From assembly GCF_016907655.1 (NCBI RefSeq), contig NZ_JAFBCL010000001.1, positions 3,320,001-3,384,000 of the forward strand: a DNA stretch of 64,000 nt, read 5' to 3'. How positions within the stretch are numbered: the first letter of the stretch is position 1; the number at the start of each line of letters is the position of its first letter. The position numbers and the translations under genes are program-made. The notes under the pieces are model-generated. The model saw only the letters and a program-made list of their open reading frames with translations, had not been told where the DNA came from and did no database searches. Positions 12,980-21,386 of this stretch are shown here, piece after piece. The stretch comes from Saccharothrix algeriensis. GTDB lineage: Bacteria > Actinomycetota > Actinomycetes > Mycobacteriales > Pseudonocardiaceae.

Positions 12980-14035
12980 GTGCTCAACTTCATCTACTAC
13001 CCGGTGTCCTTCATCCTGTGGTGTTGGCACTGGGTGTTCGGCCACATCTTCGGCGAGGCGAGCGGGTTCGCGTGGGCGCTGTCGGTGGTGTTCCTCGTCT
13101 TCACGCTGCGGGCCCTGCTCTTCAAGCCGTTCGTCGGCCAGGTGCGCTCGATGCGCAAGATGCAGGAGTTCGCGCCCGAGCTCCAGAAGATCAAGAAGAA
13201 GTACGCGAACGACCGCCAGCGCCAGGCTCAGGAGATGCAGAAGCTCCAGGCCGAGCACGGCGTGAACCCGCTCGGCGGCTGCCTGCCGATGCTGGTGCAG
13301 ATCCCGGTGTTCATCGGCCTGTTCCACGTGCTGCGCTCGTTCAAGCCCGGCTGGGGCGAGGTGTACTTCTTCGACGCGCAGGGCGTCGAGTCGTTCGTCA
13401 ACGCCAAGCTGTTCGGCGCGAACCTGTCGACGTTCATCACGATGCCCGCGCAGGAGCTGGCGGATTTCGCGACCGACCGCAACGCGGTGCTGCTGGTCGC
13501 CATCCCCATGATGATCGTGGCCTCGATCGCCACGCACTTCACCGCGCGGCACTCGGTGGCGCGGCAGACGCAGGCCGCGGCGGACAACCCGCAGACCGCG
13601 ATCATGAACAAGCTGACGCTCTACATCTTCCCGCTGGGCGTCCTGGTCGGCGGTCTGTTCTTCCCCATCGCGATCCTGCTCTACTGGCTGAGCAACAACG
13701 CGTGGACGCTGGCGCAGCAGTACTTCGTCTACCACCGCATCGACCGCGAGGAAGCGGAGAAGAAGGAAGCCGCCACGCAGCAGCGCCAGGCGCTCGCGCC
13801 GCGGCCGGGTGCGAAGCCGAAGCCGGGCGCCAAGCCCGCGCCGGGCGCCAAGCCGGCCGCCGGTGCCAAGCCCGCCGCCGGTGCCAAGCCCGCCGGCGCG
13901 ACCCCCGCGGCGAAGGAGCAGGACGCGTCACCCACGGACGAGCCCGCCGCGAACGGCAAGCCGTCCACCGAGATCCCCGGTCTGAGCCCAGACCGATCCC
14001 CGGGCAAGAAGCAGGGCAACAAGAAGCGTCGTTGA
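12980..14035 (+). CDS. yidC: Membrane protein insertase YidC/Oxa1
   Basis: Inserts membrane proteins with or without SecYEG; 351 residues. GTG start at 12980. An N-terminal membrane segment (LNFIYYPVSFILWCWHWVFG) is followed by the conserved FTLRALLFKPF and QEFAPELQKIKKKY and by later helices. The C-terminal tail from about residue 275 is a Lys/Pro/Ala repeat region (GAKPAPGAKPAAGAKPAAG), basic and probably ribosome-facing. Downstream jag is 18 nt away. Confidence 0.95.
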   Translation: MLNFIYYPVSFILWCWHWVFGHIFGEASGFAWALSVVFLVFTLRALLFKPFVGQVRSMRKMQEFAPELQKIKKKYANDRQRQAQEMQKLQAEHGVNPLGGCLPMLVQIPVFIGLFHVLRSFKPGWGEVYFFDAQGVESFVNAKLFGANLSTFITMPAQELADFATDRNAVLLVAIPMMIVASIATHFTARHSVARQTQAAADNPQTAIMNKLTLYIFPLGVLVGGLFFPIAILLYWLSNNAWTLAQQYFVYHRIDREEAEKKEAATQQRQALAPRPGAKPKPGAKPAPGAKPAAGAKPAAGAKPAGATPAAKEQDASPTDEPAANGKPSTEIPGLSPDRSPGKKQGNKKRR

Positions 14036-14053
14036 CCCTGGAGAGGAGACATC

Positions 14054-14596
14054 GTGTCGGAGACGTTGCAGGCTGCCGACGTGGACACGCCGGAGGCTGA
14101 GGAAGCCCCACCGGCGCGGTCGGGGAGTTCGGAGGACCTGCTCGTCCAGGAGGGCGACATCGCGGGTGACTACCTCGAGCGGTTGCTCGACCTCCTCGAC
14201 TACGACGGCGACATCGACCTCGACGTGGAGGCGGGTCGGGCCATCGTGAGCATCGACGGCGGTGACGACCTGGAGAAGCTGGTCGGCCCGCGCGGCACCG
14301 TGCTGGAGTCGCTGCAGGAGCTGACCCGCCTGGCCGTGCAGCAGGAGACCGGCGTGCGCAGCCGGCTCATGCTGGACATCGCCGGCTGGCGGGCGGGCCG
14401 GCGGGCCGAGCTCGCGGAGCTGGGCAAGACCACCGCGGAGAAGGTGCTCGCCTCGGGCGAGAAGGTGCGGCTGCACCCGATGACGCCGTTCGAGCGCAAG
14501 GTCGTGCACGACGCCGTCGCGGCGGTGGCCGGCGTGCACAGCGAGAGCGAGGGCGAGGAGCCGCAGCGCCGCGTCGTGGTGCTGCCCAAGCCCTGA
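14054..14596 (+). CDS. jag: Jag/KhpB RNA-binding protein
   Basis: 180-residue RNA-binding protein with a KH domain (LVGPRGTVLESLQELTRLAV) and a C-terminal R3H domain (KVRLHPMTPFERKVVHDAV). GTG start at 14054 after GGAGAGGAG. The N-terminal 30 residues are acidic and disordered rather than the Jag-N domain. Conserved partner of yidC; proposed to act on cell elongation and RNA. The gene ends 11 nt before a large perfect palindrome. Confidence 0.94.
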   Translation: MSETLQAADVDTPEAEEAPPARSGSSEDLLVQEGDIAGDYLERLLDLLDYDGDIDLDVEAGRAIVSIDGGDDLEKLVGPRGTVLESLQELTRLAVQQETGVRSRLMLDIAGWRAGRRAELAELGKTTAEKVLASGEKVRLHPMTPFERKVVHDAVAAVAGVHSESEGEEPQRRVVVLPKP

Positions 14597-14607
14597 GCGC
14601 GTTCCGG

Positions 14608-14647
14608 ACAGCGGCCCCGTGTTCCACGTGGAACACGGGGCCGCTGT
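14608..14647. terminator. Perfect 40-bp palindrome with a parS-like core
   Basis: Every base from 14608 to 14647 pairs symmetrically about 14627.5. The central 14 bp (14621-14634) are GTTCCACGTGGAAC, a symmetric two-change variant of parS; the flanks are GC-rich arms (ACAGCGGCCCCGT). It follows the jag stop like a hairpin terminator, but without a T-run. It may serve both as terminator and ParB site. Confidence 0.8.
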
Positions 14648-14712
14648 CTTGTGCGGACCGGTGACTGGGTGGCCCTGTTCACCGGTTCCGCCCAGGGGCT
14701 CCCCCTCGTCGC

Positions 14713-14726
14713 ATTCCACGTGAAAC
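14713..14726. promoter_or_regulatory. Degenerate parS site
   Basis: ATTCCACGTGAAAC, 12 of 14 matches to parS, in the jag-nudix gap. Confidence 0.6.
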
Positions 14727-14749
14727 CTGCCCAGGAGCTCCCCTGCCGC

Positions 14750-14763
14750 GTTTCACGTGAAAC
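14750..14763. promoter_or_regulatory. parS site
   Basis: Perfect GTTTCACGTGAAAC in the jag-nudix gap, about 2.4 kb from parB. Centromere site for ParB nucleation. Confidence 0.93.
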
Positions 14764-14788
14764 GCGCCCAAAGGCTTCCCCTTGCCGC

Positions 14789-14802
14789 GTTTCACGTGAA
14801 AC
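14789..14802. promoter_or_regulatory. parS site at the nudix translation start
   Basis: Perfect GTTTCACGTGAAAC, 9 bp before the ATG of the Nudix gene and overlapping where its ribosome-binding site should be. ParB bound here could repress the gene. Confidence 0.93.
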
Positions 14803-14811
14803 GGTCCGGGG

Positions 14812-15270
14812 ATGACTGAGATCATCCGGAAGCTGCGCGTCGCCGCGTACGCGGTGATCGTCGACGACGGGCGCATCCTCCTGTCGCGGTGGCTGGGGCC
14901 GGAGCGGCCGAGGTGGATCCTGCCCGGCGGCGGGGTGGACCACGGGGAGGACCCGTACGACGCCGTGGTGCGCGAGGTGTTCGAGGAGACCGGCTACCGC
15001 GCCGAGGTGCAGCGGCTGCTCGGCATCCAGAGCGTCCACGGACCGCTCAACAAGGACGGCGTGGACGTGGACTACCACCGCATCCGCATCCTCTACGAGG
15101 CGAAGGTCGTCGGCGGTGAGCTGACCTACGAGGTGGGCGGGACGACCGACCAGGCGGCGTGGTTCCCGCTGTCGGAGGTGCCGGACCTCGACCACGTCGA
15201 GTCGGTGGACGTCGGGTTGGAGATGTACCGCAACCACCCGCCGGACGGTCGGATTCCGCGTTTCACGTGA
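14812..15270 (+). CDS. Nudix hydrolase
   Basis: 152-residue Nudix pyrophosphohydrolase with box GGGVDHGEDPYDAVVREVFEETGY (residues about 41-64). All glutamates needed for metal binding are present. Substrate unknown; a nucleotide or nucleotide-sugar derivative is likely. ATG at 14812 has little recognisable ribosome-binding site (AAACGGTCCGGGG), the site being filled by parS. Its final codons (R-F-T-stop) are themselves written by another parS palindrome at 15260-15273. It stands alone between jag and rsmG. Confidence 0.88.
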   Translation: MTEIIRKLRVAAYAVIVDDGRILLSRWLGPERPRWILPGGGVDHGEDPYDAVVREVFEETGYRAEVQRLLGIQSVHGPLNKDGVDVDYHRIRILYEAKVVGGELTYEVGGTTDQAAWFPLSEVPDLDHVESVDVGLEMYRNHPPDGRIPRFT

Positions 15271-15273
15271 AAC
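15260..15273. promoter_or_regulatory. parS site over the nudix stop codon
   Basis: Perfect GTTTCACGTGAAAC; its central TGA is the stop codon of the Nudix gene. Confidence 0.93.
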
Positions 15274-15405
15274 GCGGTCGATCTCGTCACGTCGGTTTGG
15301 CGTGTCGCCGGGGTGATCCGTCATAGTGGGCATCGGCACATCGCGGGCCCACGCGGCCCCCGTGGACGCCCCCATCAACCCCACCGGCTGGACCACCGCC
15401 GCGTG

Positions 15406-15419
15406 GTTTCACGTGAAAC
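15406..15419. promoter_or_regulatory. parS site upstream of rsmG
   Basis: Perfect GTTTCACGTGAAAC, 9 bp before the rsmG ATG, again at the translation-start region. Confidence 0.93.
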
Positions 15420-15428
15420 GACGGAGAC

Positions 15429-16106
15429 ATGGCCGCAGCTCTGGAGGACCGCGCGAAGCGGGTGTTCGGTGACCACTACCCGCAGGCGGTCACCTTCACG
15501 GACCTGCTCGCCGAGCACGGGGTCGAGCGCGGGCTCATCGGCCCCCACGAGGTCGACCGGCTCTGGGAGCGCCACGTCCTGAACTCGGCCGTGGTCGCGG
15601 AGCTGCTGCCCGACGGGAGCCGCGTCGTGGACGTCGGGTCGGGCGCGGGCCTGCCGGGCGTCCCGCTCGCCATCGCCCGGCCCGACCTCCGGCTGACCCT
15701 CCTGGAGCCGATGGCGCGCCGGGTCGCGTGGCTGACCGAGGTGGTCGACGCGCTCGGGCTCGACGTCGAGGTGCTCCGCGGTCGGGCCGAGGACGCGGCG
15801 GTGCGCGAGCGGCTGGCGGGTAGCGACGTCGTGACCGCTCGCGCGGTCGCCCCGCTGGAGCGGCTGGCCCGGTGGTGCCTGCCGCTCCTGCGGTCCGGCG
15901 GGTGCCTCGTGGCCCTCAAGGGCGAGAGCGCCGCGGAGGAGTTGGAGCGCGACGCCGAGGCGGTTCGGCGGGCCGGCGGCGCCGCGTCCCGCGTGACCAC
16001 CTGCGGCGGCGAGGTGCTCGAACTGCCGACGACGGTCGTGCTCGTGGAACGCGCGGAGCAGGCGAGCCGCCGTGACGGCGGGCGTCGCAGGAGGAAGGAT
16101 CGGTGA
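15429..16106 (+). CDS. rsmG: 16S rRNA (guanine527-N7)-methyltransferase RsmG
   Basis: GidB/RsmG methylates G527 of 16S rRNA using S-adenosylmethionine; 225 residues. Conserved LIGPHEVDRLWERHVLNS, SAM-binding VVDVGSGAGLPGVPLAI, and VTARAVAPLERL are present. Loss is linked to low-level streptomycin resistance in the family. ATG at 15429; the stop TGA overlaps the parA GTG. A parS site precedes the start. Confidence 0.95.
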   Translation: MAAALEDRAKRVFGDHYPQAVTFTDLLAEHGVERGLIGPHEVDRLWERHVLNSAVVAELLPDGSRVVDVGSGAGLPGVPLAIARPDLRLTLLEPMARRVAWLTEVVDALGLDVEVLRGRAEDAAVRERLAGSDVVTARAVAPLERLARWCLPLLRSGGCLVALKGESAAEELERDAEAVRRAGGAASRVTTCGGEVLELPTTVVLVERAEQASRRDGGRRRRKDR

Positions 16107-17197
16107 CCGTGTACCCCGACCCCCTCCAGCCGGTGTTCCAAGCGGCCGGTGTTCCACGTGAAACCGGGCCGGTGGGTGCGGGTGAAGCGCTCCGCCCCGA
16201 CGACGCCCCGCACCGCGCACAGCACCACGCTCCGCACCGCCCACCGCAGGACCGCCACCACCGCGGACCGACCCCGAACGGATCAACTGCCCACGGCTCG
16301 GACGACAACGCAGGAGACAGCACCGTGTGGACCCCCATCGCGGAGGAAGCAGCACGCGCCACCCGCGTTCTGCACCCCGACTCCTCCCAGCTCCCCAAGC
16401 CCGCCCGCCGCCGCGTCTTCACCGTGGCGAACCAGAAGGGCGGCGTCGGCAAGACCACCAGCACGGTGAACCTCGCCGCGGCCCTCGCGATCCACGGCCT
16501 CAAGGTCCTGGTGATCGACCTCGACCCGCAGGGCAACGCGAGCACCGCGCTGGCCGTCGACCACCGCTCCGGCACGCCGTCGGTGTACGAGGTGCTGCTC
16601 GGCGAGCTGTCGGTCGCCGAGGCCGCCCAGGTCAGCAACCAGTCCCCCAACCTCTACTGCGTGCCCGCCACGATCGACCTCGCCGGCGCGGAGATCGAGC
16701 TGGTCTCGATGGTCGCCCGCGAGTCGCGGCTCAAGGAGGCGCTCAGCCCCGAGGCGCTGGACCCGATCCGCCCGGACTACGTGTTCATCGACTGCCCGCC
16801 GTCGCTGGGCCTGCTGACCGTCAACGCGATGGTCGCCGCCCAGGAGGTGCTGATCCCGATCCAGTGCGAGTACTACGCGCTGGAGGGCCTGGGGCAGCTG
16901 CTGCGCAACATCGAGCTGGTCCAGGCGCACCTCAACCCGACGCTGCTGGTGTCCACGATCCTGCTCACCATGTACGACGGCCGCACCAAGCTGGCCGACC
17001 AGGTGACCAGCGAGGTGCGCGGCCACTTCGGCGACACGGTGCTCAGGACGGTGATCCCGCGCAGCGTGAAGGTTTCGGAGGCACCCGGGTACGGCCAGAC
17101 GGTGCTCACCTACGATCCCGGCTCACGGGGCGCGATGAGCTACCTGGACGCGGCACGGGAGATCGCCGAACACGGCGCGGAGATGGGGACGGCATGA
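16103..17197 (+). CDS. parA: Chromosome partitioning ATPase ParA
   Basis: Walker-type ATPase that positions origins with ParB-parS; 364 residues. Deviant P-loop KGGVGKT at 112-118, then DLDPQGNAS and [13 protein letters not shown]. The N-terminal 105 residues include V-P-R-E-T (17-21), encoded by a parS-like site, a His-rich linker (37-65) and [15 protein letters not shown]; mycobacterial and Streptomyces ParA carry a similar VSRET followed by TPI. That and AGGAGGAAGG just upstream support GTG 16103 over the alternative at 16324. It overlaps rsmG and parB. Confidence 0.94.
   Translation: MTVYPDPLQPVFQAAGVPRETGPVGAGEALRPDDAPHRAQHHAPHRPPQDRHHRGPTPNGSTAHGSDDNAGDSTVWTPIAEEAARATRVLHPDSSQLPKPARRRVFTVANQKGGVGKTTSTVNLAAALAIHGLKVLVIDLDPQGNASTALAVDHRSGTPSVYEVLLGELSVAEAAQVSNQSPNLYCVPATIDLAGAEIELVSMVARESRLKEALSPEALDPIRPDYVFIDCPPSLGLLTVNAMVAAQEVLIPIQCEYYALEGLGQLLRNIELVQAHLNPTLLVSTILLTMYDGRTKLADQVTSEVRGHFGDTVLRTVIPRSVKVSEAPGYGQTVLTYDPGSRGAMSYLDAAREIAEHGAEMGTA
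16151..16164. promoter_or_regulatory. parS-like site within parA
   Basis: GTTCCACGTGAAAC (one mismatch) inside the 5' coding region of parA, encoding V-P-R-E-T. Confidence 0.8.
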
Positions 17198-18171
17198 CGG
17201 AGCAGCGCAAGGGTGGCCTCGGTCGCGGCCTGGCGGCCCTGATCCCGAGCGGCCCGCCGGTGGGCGCGCCGGCTCAGGTCCGGGTGGTCGCCCACGGCGC
17301 CACCCCTGCGCCCTCCCCCGACCCGTCGCCGACGGGCGAGGTGGCCGGCGCGGTGTACCAGGAGCTGCCGGTCACCGCGATCCGCACGAACCCGAAGCAG
17401 CCGCGGCAGGTGTTCGACGAGGAGGCGCTCCGCGAGCTGGAGCACTCCATCCGCGAGTTCGGGCTGATGCAGCCGATCGTGGTCCGGGCGGCCGGTCCGG
17501 GCGCCTACGAGCTGGTGATGGGCGAGCGGCGGTGGCGCGCCACCCAGCTCGCGGGCCTGAAGACGATCCCGGCGATCGTGCGGCGGACCGCCGACGACGT
17601 GATGCTGCGCGACGCCCTGCTGGAGAACATCCACCGCGTCCAGCTCAACCCGCTGGAGGAGGCGGCGGCCTACCAGCAGCTGCTGGAGGAGTTCGGCGTC
17701 ACGCACGAGCAGCTGGCCGACCGCATCGGCCGCAGCCGGCCGGTCGTGACGAACACGATCCGGCTGCTGCGGCTCCCCCTTCCCGTGCAGCGGCGGGTGG
17801 CGGCGGGCGTGCTGTCGGCGGGCCACGCGCGGGCGCTGCTGGGCCTGGAGGACCCGGGCGTGCAGGAGGAGCTGGCGACCCGGATCGTGGCCGAGGGAAT
17901 GTCGGTGCGGGCGACGGAGGAGGCGGTGACGCTGGCGAAGTCGGCGGAGCCCGCCAAGGCCAAGCAGGTGCGGCGCAAGCAGGTCCAGGCGCCGGGGTTG
18001 GCGGAGCTGGCCGAGCGCCTGTCGGACAACTTCGACACCCGGGTGAAGGTCGAGCTGGGTCAGCGCAAGGGCCGGATCGTGGTCGAGTTCGGCTCCGTGG
18101 ACGACTTGGAGCGGATCATCGACCTCATGGCGCCGGAAGCGACAAATCGGACACGAACCAGCGACGTGTGA
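17194..18171 (+). CDS. parB: Chromosome partitioning protein ParB
   Basis: CTP-dependent DNA clamp that loads at parS; 325 residues. An N-terminal ParA-contact segment ([13 protein letters not shown]) is followed by CTP-binding motifs ([39 protein letters not shown]), the parS-reading helix-turn-helix ([18 protein letters not shown]) and a C-terminal dimer domain. ATG overlaps the parA stop (ATGA). Nine parS or parS-like sites occur in this window. Confidence 0.96.
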   Translation: MTEQRKGGLGRGLAALIPSGPPVGAPAQVRVVAHGATPAPSPDPSPTGEVAGAVYQELPVTAIRTNPKQPRQVFDEEALRELEHSIREFGLMQPIVVRAAGPGAYELVMGERRWRATQLAGLKTIPAIVRRTADDVMLRDALLENIHRVQLNPLEEAAAYQQLLEEFGVTHEQLADRIGRSRPVVTNTIRLLRLPLPVQRRVAAGVLSAGHARALLGLEDPGVQEELATRIVAEGMSVRATEEAVTLAKSAEPAKAKQVRRKQVQAPGLAELAERLSDNFDTRVKVELGQRKGRIVVEFGSVDDLERIIDLMAPEATNRTRTSDV

Positions 18172-18199
18172 TCACCCGCGGGTCTTATGTCACGGTGAT

Positions 18200-18237
18200 G
18201 AATACGGGGCGCATCCGGTCGGATGCGCCCCGTATTC
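18200..18237. terminator. Bidirectional terminator between parB and ddl-like gene
   Basis: Perfect 18-bp inverted repeat (GAATACGGGGCGCATCCG and its complement) with a 2-nt loop, between convergent genes; A/T-rich ends could act in both directions. Confidence 0.85.
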
Positions 18238-18254
18238 GCAAGGTCGGTGTCGGA

Positions 18255-19199
18255 TCAGCGGGAGACGGCGCGCTCCACGAGCCCGGCGTAGATCTCCCCC
18301 AGCGACAGGCCGGCCGCCTCGACGGCCATCGGCAGCAGCGAGGTCTCGGTCAGCCCCGGCGACACGTTCACCTCCAGGAAGTGCACCGTGCCGTCGGCCG
18401 CCACGACCGCGTCCGTCCGGGACACGTCCCGCAGCCCCAGCAGCCGGTGCGCCGCGACGGCCAGCTCCCCCACCGCCCGCGCCGACCCCTCGTCCAGCCG
18501 GGCCGGCGCGTGGAAGTCGGTCAGCCCGGCGGTGTACCGCGCGGTGTAGTCGTAGATGCCGCTCTCCGGCACGATCTCGACCGGGGGCAGGGCGTAGGGG
18601 CCCTCCGGCCCGTCGACGACCGCCACGGCCACCTCGACGCCCTCGACGTACCGCTCGGCGAGCACGGTGTTCCCGTAGGCCAGGCACCCGACCATCGCCG
18701 CCGGCAGGTCCGCCGCGTCCCGCACGACCTGGGCGCCCAGCGCCGACCCGCCCTGGTCCGGCTTCAGCATCAGCGGCAGGCCGAGCCGCTCCACCATCGC
18801 GTCCAGCACGGGCTGCGCGCCCAGCTCCCGGAACGTCGCGTGCGGCAGCACGGTCCACTCCGGCGTCGCGAGCCCGGCGCGCGCCAGCTCCGCCTTCGCG
18901 GTCGGCTTGTCCCACGCCCGGCGGCACGCCCGCGAGTCCGCGCCCACGAACGGCACCCCGACCAGCTCCAGGACGGTCTGCACCGAGCCGTTCTCGCCCT
19001 CGCCGCCGTGCAGCGCCACCACTACGGCGTCGGGCCGGTGCTCGCGCAGCCGGGTCAGGAGCCGGTCGTCGGCGTCCCACTCCTCCACGACCAGGCCCGT
19101 CGAACGCAGCGCGGCGGAGAGCCTGCGGCCGGACCGCAGGCTCACCTCCCGCTCGTGCGACAGACCACCGGACAGCACTGCGACCCAGCGGTCAGACAA
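18255..19199 (-). CDS. D-alanine-D-alanine ligase family protein
   Basis: ATP-grasp ligase, 314 residues, joining two D-alanines for peptidoglycan. Visible motifs: VLSGGLSHEREVSLRSG, ALHGGEGENGSVQ, LMLKPDQGGSALGA, and the metal site HFLEVNVSPGLTETSL. The metal-binding EVNVSPG agrees with the family. It is encoded 15 nt after the aminotransferase. It may be a second, specialised copy of ddl, since the essential ddl is usually elsewhere in actinobacteria; its true substrate is not proven. Confidence 0.82.
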   Translation of the reverse strand: MSDRWVAVLSGGLSHEREVSLRSGRRLSAALRSTGLVVEEWDADDRLLTRLREHRPDAVVVALHGGEGENGSVQTVLELVGVPFVGADSRACRRAWDKPTAKAELARAGLATPEWTVLPHATFRELGAQPVLDAMVERLGLPLMLKPDQGGSALGAQVVRDAADLPAAMVGCLAYGNTVLAERYVEGVEVAVAVVDGPEGPYALPPVEIVPESGIYDYTARYTAGLTDFHAPARLDEGSARAVGELAVAAHRLLGLRDVSRTDAVVAADGTVHFLEVNVSPGLTETSLLPMAVEAAGLSLGEIYAGLVERAVSR

Positions 19200-19214
19200 C
19201 TTCTCTTCTCCTGA

Positions 19215-20531
19215 TCAGGCGGTGTCGGGCGAGGGGGTCTGCGGGCCGGAGAGCGCTCGCGAGGCCGTGGGCCCGAACGTCTCGTGCAGCTCCATCTCGT
19301 CCTTGATGACGTTGGCCAGCCGGCGCACGCCCTCGCGGATGCGCTCCGGCGTCGGGTAGCAGTACGAGATGCGCAGCTGCCTGCTGCCCAGCCCGTCCGC
19401 GTAGAACCCGGTGCCGGACGCGTACGCCACGCGCTGCGTGATGGCGCGCGGCAGCATGGCCTTGGTGTCGATGCCCTCGGGCACGGTCAGCCACACGTAG
19501 AACCCGCCGGCGGGCTTGTTCCACGTGGAACCGGCCGGCATGTGCTGCTCCAGCGCCGAGATCGCGGCGTCGCGGCGCTCCCGGTAAGCCTCGCGGTAGG
19601 TCTTGACCTGGCCCTTCCAGTCGTGCGTCGACAGGTAGCGCGACACGATCAGCTGGTTGAGGGTGGGCGGGCACAGCGTGGCCGACTCGGCGGCCAGCAC
19701 CAGCTTCTCCCGCACGGCGTGCGGCGCGAGCACCCAGCCCACGCGCAGGCCCGCCGCGAACGTCTTGGAGAACGAGCCCAGGTAGACCACGTTGTCCGGG
19801 TCGGTCGACCGCAGCGCCGGGTAGGTCACGCCGTCGAAGCCGAGCAGCCCGTACGGGTTGTCCTCCACGACCAGGATGCCGTGCGCCCGGCAGATCTCCA
19901 GCACCTCGGCCCGGCGCTGCACGGCCAGCGTCACGCCGGCCGGGTTGTGGAAGTTCGGGATCGTGTAGAGGAACTTGACCCGCCGGCCGCTGCGCTCGAC
20001 GGCCGCGACCGCCTCGCGCAGCGCGGTGGGCTCCAGGCCGTCGGCGTCCATCGCGACGTGCACGACCTGCGCCTGGTAGGCCGCGAACGACCCCAGCGCG
20101 CCCACGTACGACGGGCCCTCGGCCAGCACGACGTCACCGGGGTCGCAGAAGATCCGGGTGACCATGTCCAGGCCCATCTGGGAGCCGACGGTCACCACGA
20201 CGTCGTCCGGGTGGGCCCTGATGCCCTCCAGCGCCATCACGTCGCAGATCTGCTCGCGCAGCTCCGGCACGCCGTGCGCGGAGCCGTACTGCAGCGCGAC
20301 CAGGCCGTCCGCCGCGATCAGCTCGCCGATCTCGGCCGAGAGGGAGTCCAGCGGCAGCGCCGCCAGGTGGGGCATCCCCCCCGCCAGGGACACCACCTCG
20401 GGCCGGCTCGCCACCGCGAACAGCGCCCGGATCTCCGATGCCGTCATGCCCGCCGTGCGCGCCGCGTACCGGCGCAGGTGCGGGTCGAGGCTTCGGGGGC
20501 CCTGCTGGGGGGGCTGTTCGGGCAGGTTCAC
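19215..20531 (-). CDS. PLP-dependent class I/II aminotransferase
   Basis: 438-residue fold-type I aminotransferase of the MocR/2-aminoadipate-type group without a DNA-binding domain. PLP-binding features: TVGSQMGLDMVTRIFCDPGD, NFHNPAGVTL, VEDNPYGLL and the Schiff-base lysine in GSFSKTFAAGLRVGW; also the substrate arginine in SRQLRISYCYPTPE. This gene occurs next to parB in other actinobacteria. The amino acid substrate cannot be told from sequence. A symmetric parS-like site lies inside the gene (19518-19531). Confidence 0.88.
   Translation of the reverse strand: MNLPEQPPQQGPRSLDPHLRRYAARTAGMTASEIRALFAVASRPEVVSLAGGMPHLAALPLDSLSAEIGELIAADGLVALQYGSAHGVPELREQICDVMALEGIRAHPDDVVVTVGSQMGLDMVTRIFCDPGDVVLAEGPSYVGALGSFAAYQAQVVHVAMDADGLEPTALREAVAAVERSGRRVKFLYTIPNFHNPAGVTLAVQRRAEVLEICRAHGILVVEDNPYGLLGFDGVTYPALRSTDPDNVVYLGSFSKTFAAGLRVGWVLAPHAVREKLVLAAESATLCPPTLNQLIVSRYLSTHDWKGQVKTYREAYRERRDAAISALEQHMPAGSTWNKPAGGFYVWLTVPEGIDTKAMLPRAITQRVAYASGTGFYADGLGSRQLRISYCYPTPERIREGVRRLANVIKDEMELHETFGPTASRALSGPQTPSPDTA
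19518..19531. promoter_or_regulatory. parS-like symmetric site in aminotransferase gene
   Basis: GTTCCACGTGGAAC, the same two-change symmetric variant as the core of the jag palindrome, within coding sequence 1.3 kb beyond parB. Confidence 0.6.
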
Positions 20532-20677
20532 GGGAAACTCCGACGTGGTATCGGTTACCGGCGGGTTCGTTCCCGGCTGAGTGTAACCGCCGTCCCGTTC
20601 GGGGCATCTGCCTTCCAGCCGGGGGTCACCTCCGCCTATCCTTCGAAGGGGTAGTTCTCGGGGGTTGGGAGGTCGGG

Positions 20678-21316
20678 GTGTCGCGACGCGTTGTGGGCGT
20701 CACTCTGGACAACCTGGAGCACCTCTCCAAGCACAGTCGGACCTGCGTGTTCTGGGAGCTGGCGCCCCACCTGAAGGAGCAGGCCGAGGAGTACGGGGAC
20801 ACCGAGTTCGAGAAGGAGGCTTGGGTCTCCAGCGTCCTGCTCGAGTGGGGCTCCTGCGGCCGGATCATCTACTGCGACGGCATCCCGGCCGGTTCGGTGT
20901 TCTACGCGCCGCCGGCGGCCGTGCCGCGGTCGCTGGCCTTCCCCACCTCCCCCGCCAGCCCCGACGCGGTGCTGATGACGGGCCTGGAGGTGCTGCCGGA
21001 GTTCCGCGGCGGCGGGCTCGGGCGCGTGCTGGTGCAGGCGGTGGCCAAGGACCTGACCCGGCGCGGCGTGAAGGCCGTCGAGGCGTTCGGGGACAACCGG
21101 CCGCCCGGCGAGGGCGACGAGCGCTCGTGCGTGACGCCGGCCGACTTCCTGCTCCAGGTGGGCTTCAAGACCGTGCGACCGCACCCCCGCTGGCCCCGGC
21201 TACGGCTGGAGCTGCGCAGCGCGTCCTCGTGGAAGGAAGACGTGGAGGCGGCGTTGGAGCGGCTGCTCAACTCCGTGACCGTGTCGACGGCCGAGCCGAG
21301 CTTCCGTCCCGTCTGA
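20678..21316 (+). CDS. GNAT family N-acetyltransferase
   Basis: 212-residue acetyltransferase homologous by position and fold to the mycobacterial gene next to parB (Rv3916c). The acetyl-CoA loop is LEVLPEFRGGGLGRVLVQAVAKDL. Start GTG 20678 (VSRRVVGVTLDNLEHLSKHS), with GGGAGG ten bases upstream. The acceptor is unknown. It reads away from the aminotransferase and is followed by an independent promoter for the next gene. Confidence 0.82.
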   Translation: MSRRVVGVTLDNLEHLSKHSRTCVFWELAPHLKEQAEEYGDTEFEKEAWVSSVLLEWGSCGRIIYCDGIPAGSVFYAPPAAVPRSLAFPTSPASPDAVLMTGLEVLPEFRGGGLGRVLVQAVAKDLTRRGVKAVEAFGDNRPPGEGDERSCVTPADFLLQVGFKTVRPHPRWPRLRLELRSASSWKEDVEAALERLLNSVTVSTAEPSFRPV

Positions 21317-21351
21317 ATTCCCGCTCCGACCTGCGGCTCCTTTCGCGCGGG

Positions 21352-21380
21352 TTGACATGCAGGCATTTGCCTGCGTTACT
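21352..21380 (+). promoter_or_regulatory. Promoter with embedded operator for the ArsR-type gene
   Basis: TTGACA (21352-21357) and GTTACT (21375-21380) are 17 bp apart. The spacer is occupied by a perfect 7-2-7 palindrome, GCAGGCA-TT-TGCCTGC (21359-21374). The transcript would begin near the GTG start (21381-21387), so the mRNA is probably leaderless. An ArsR dimer binding here would block RNA polymerase. Confidence 0.75.
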
Positions 21381-21386
21381 GTGCGT

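Noticed and set aside
16324..16326. Alternative parA start GTG at 16324
   Set aside because: The start at 16103 has a strong ribosome-binding site, couples to rsmG and keeps the VPRET segment shared with other actinobacterial ParA.
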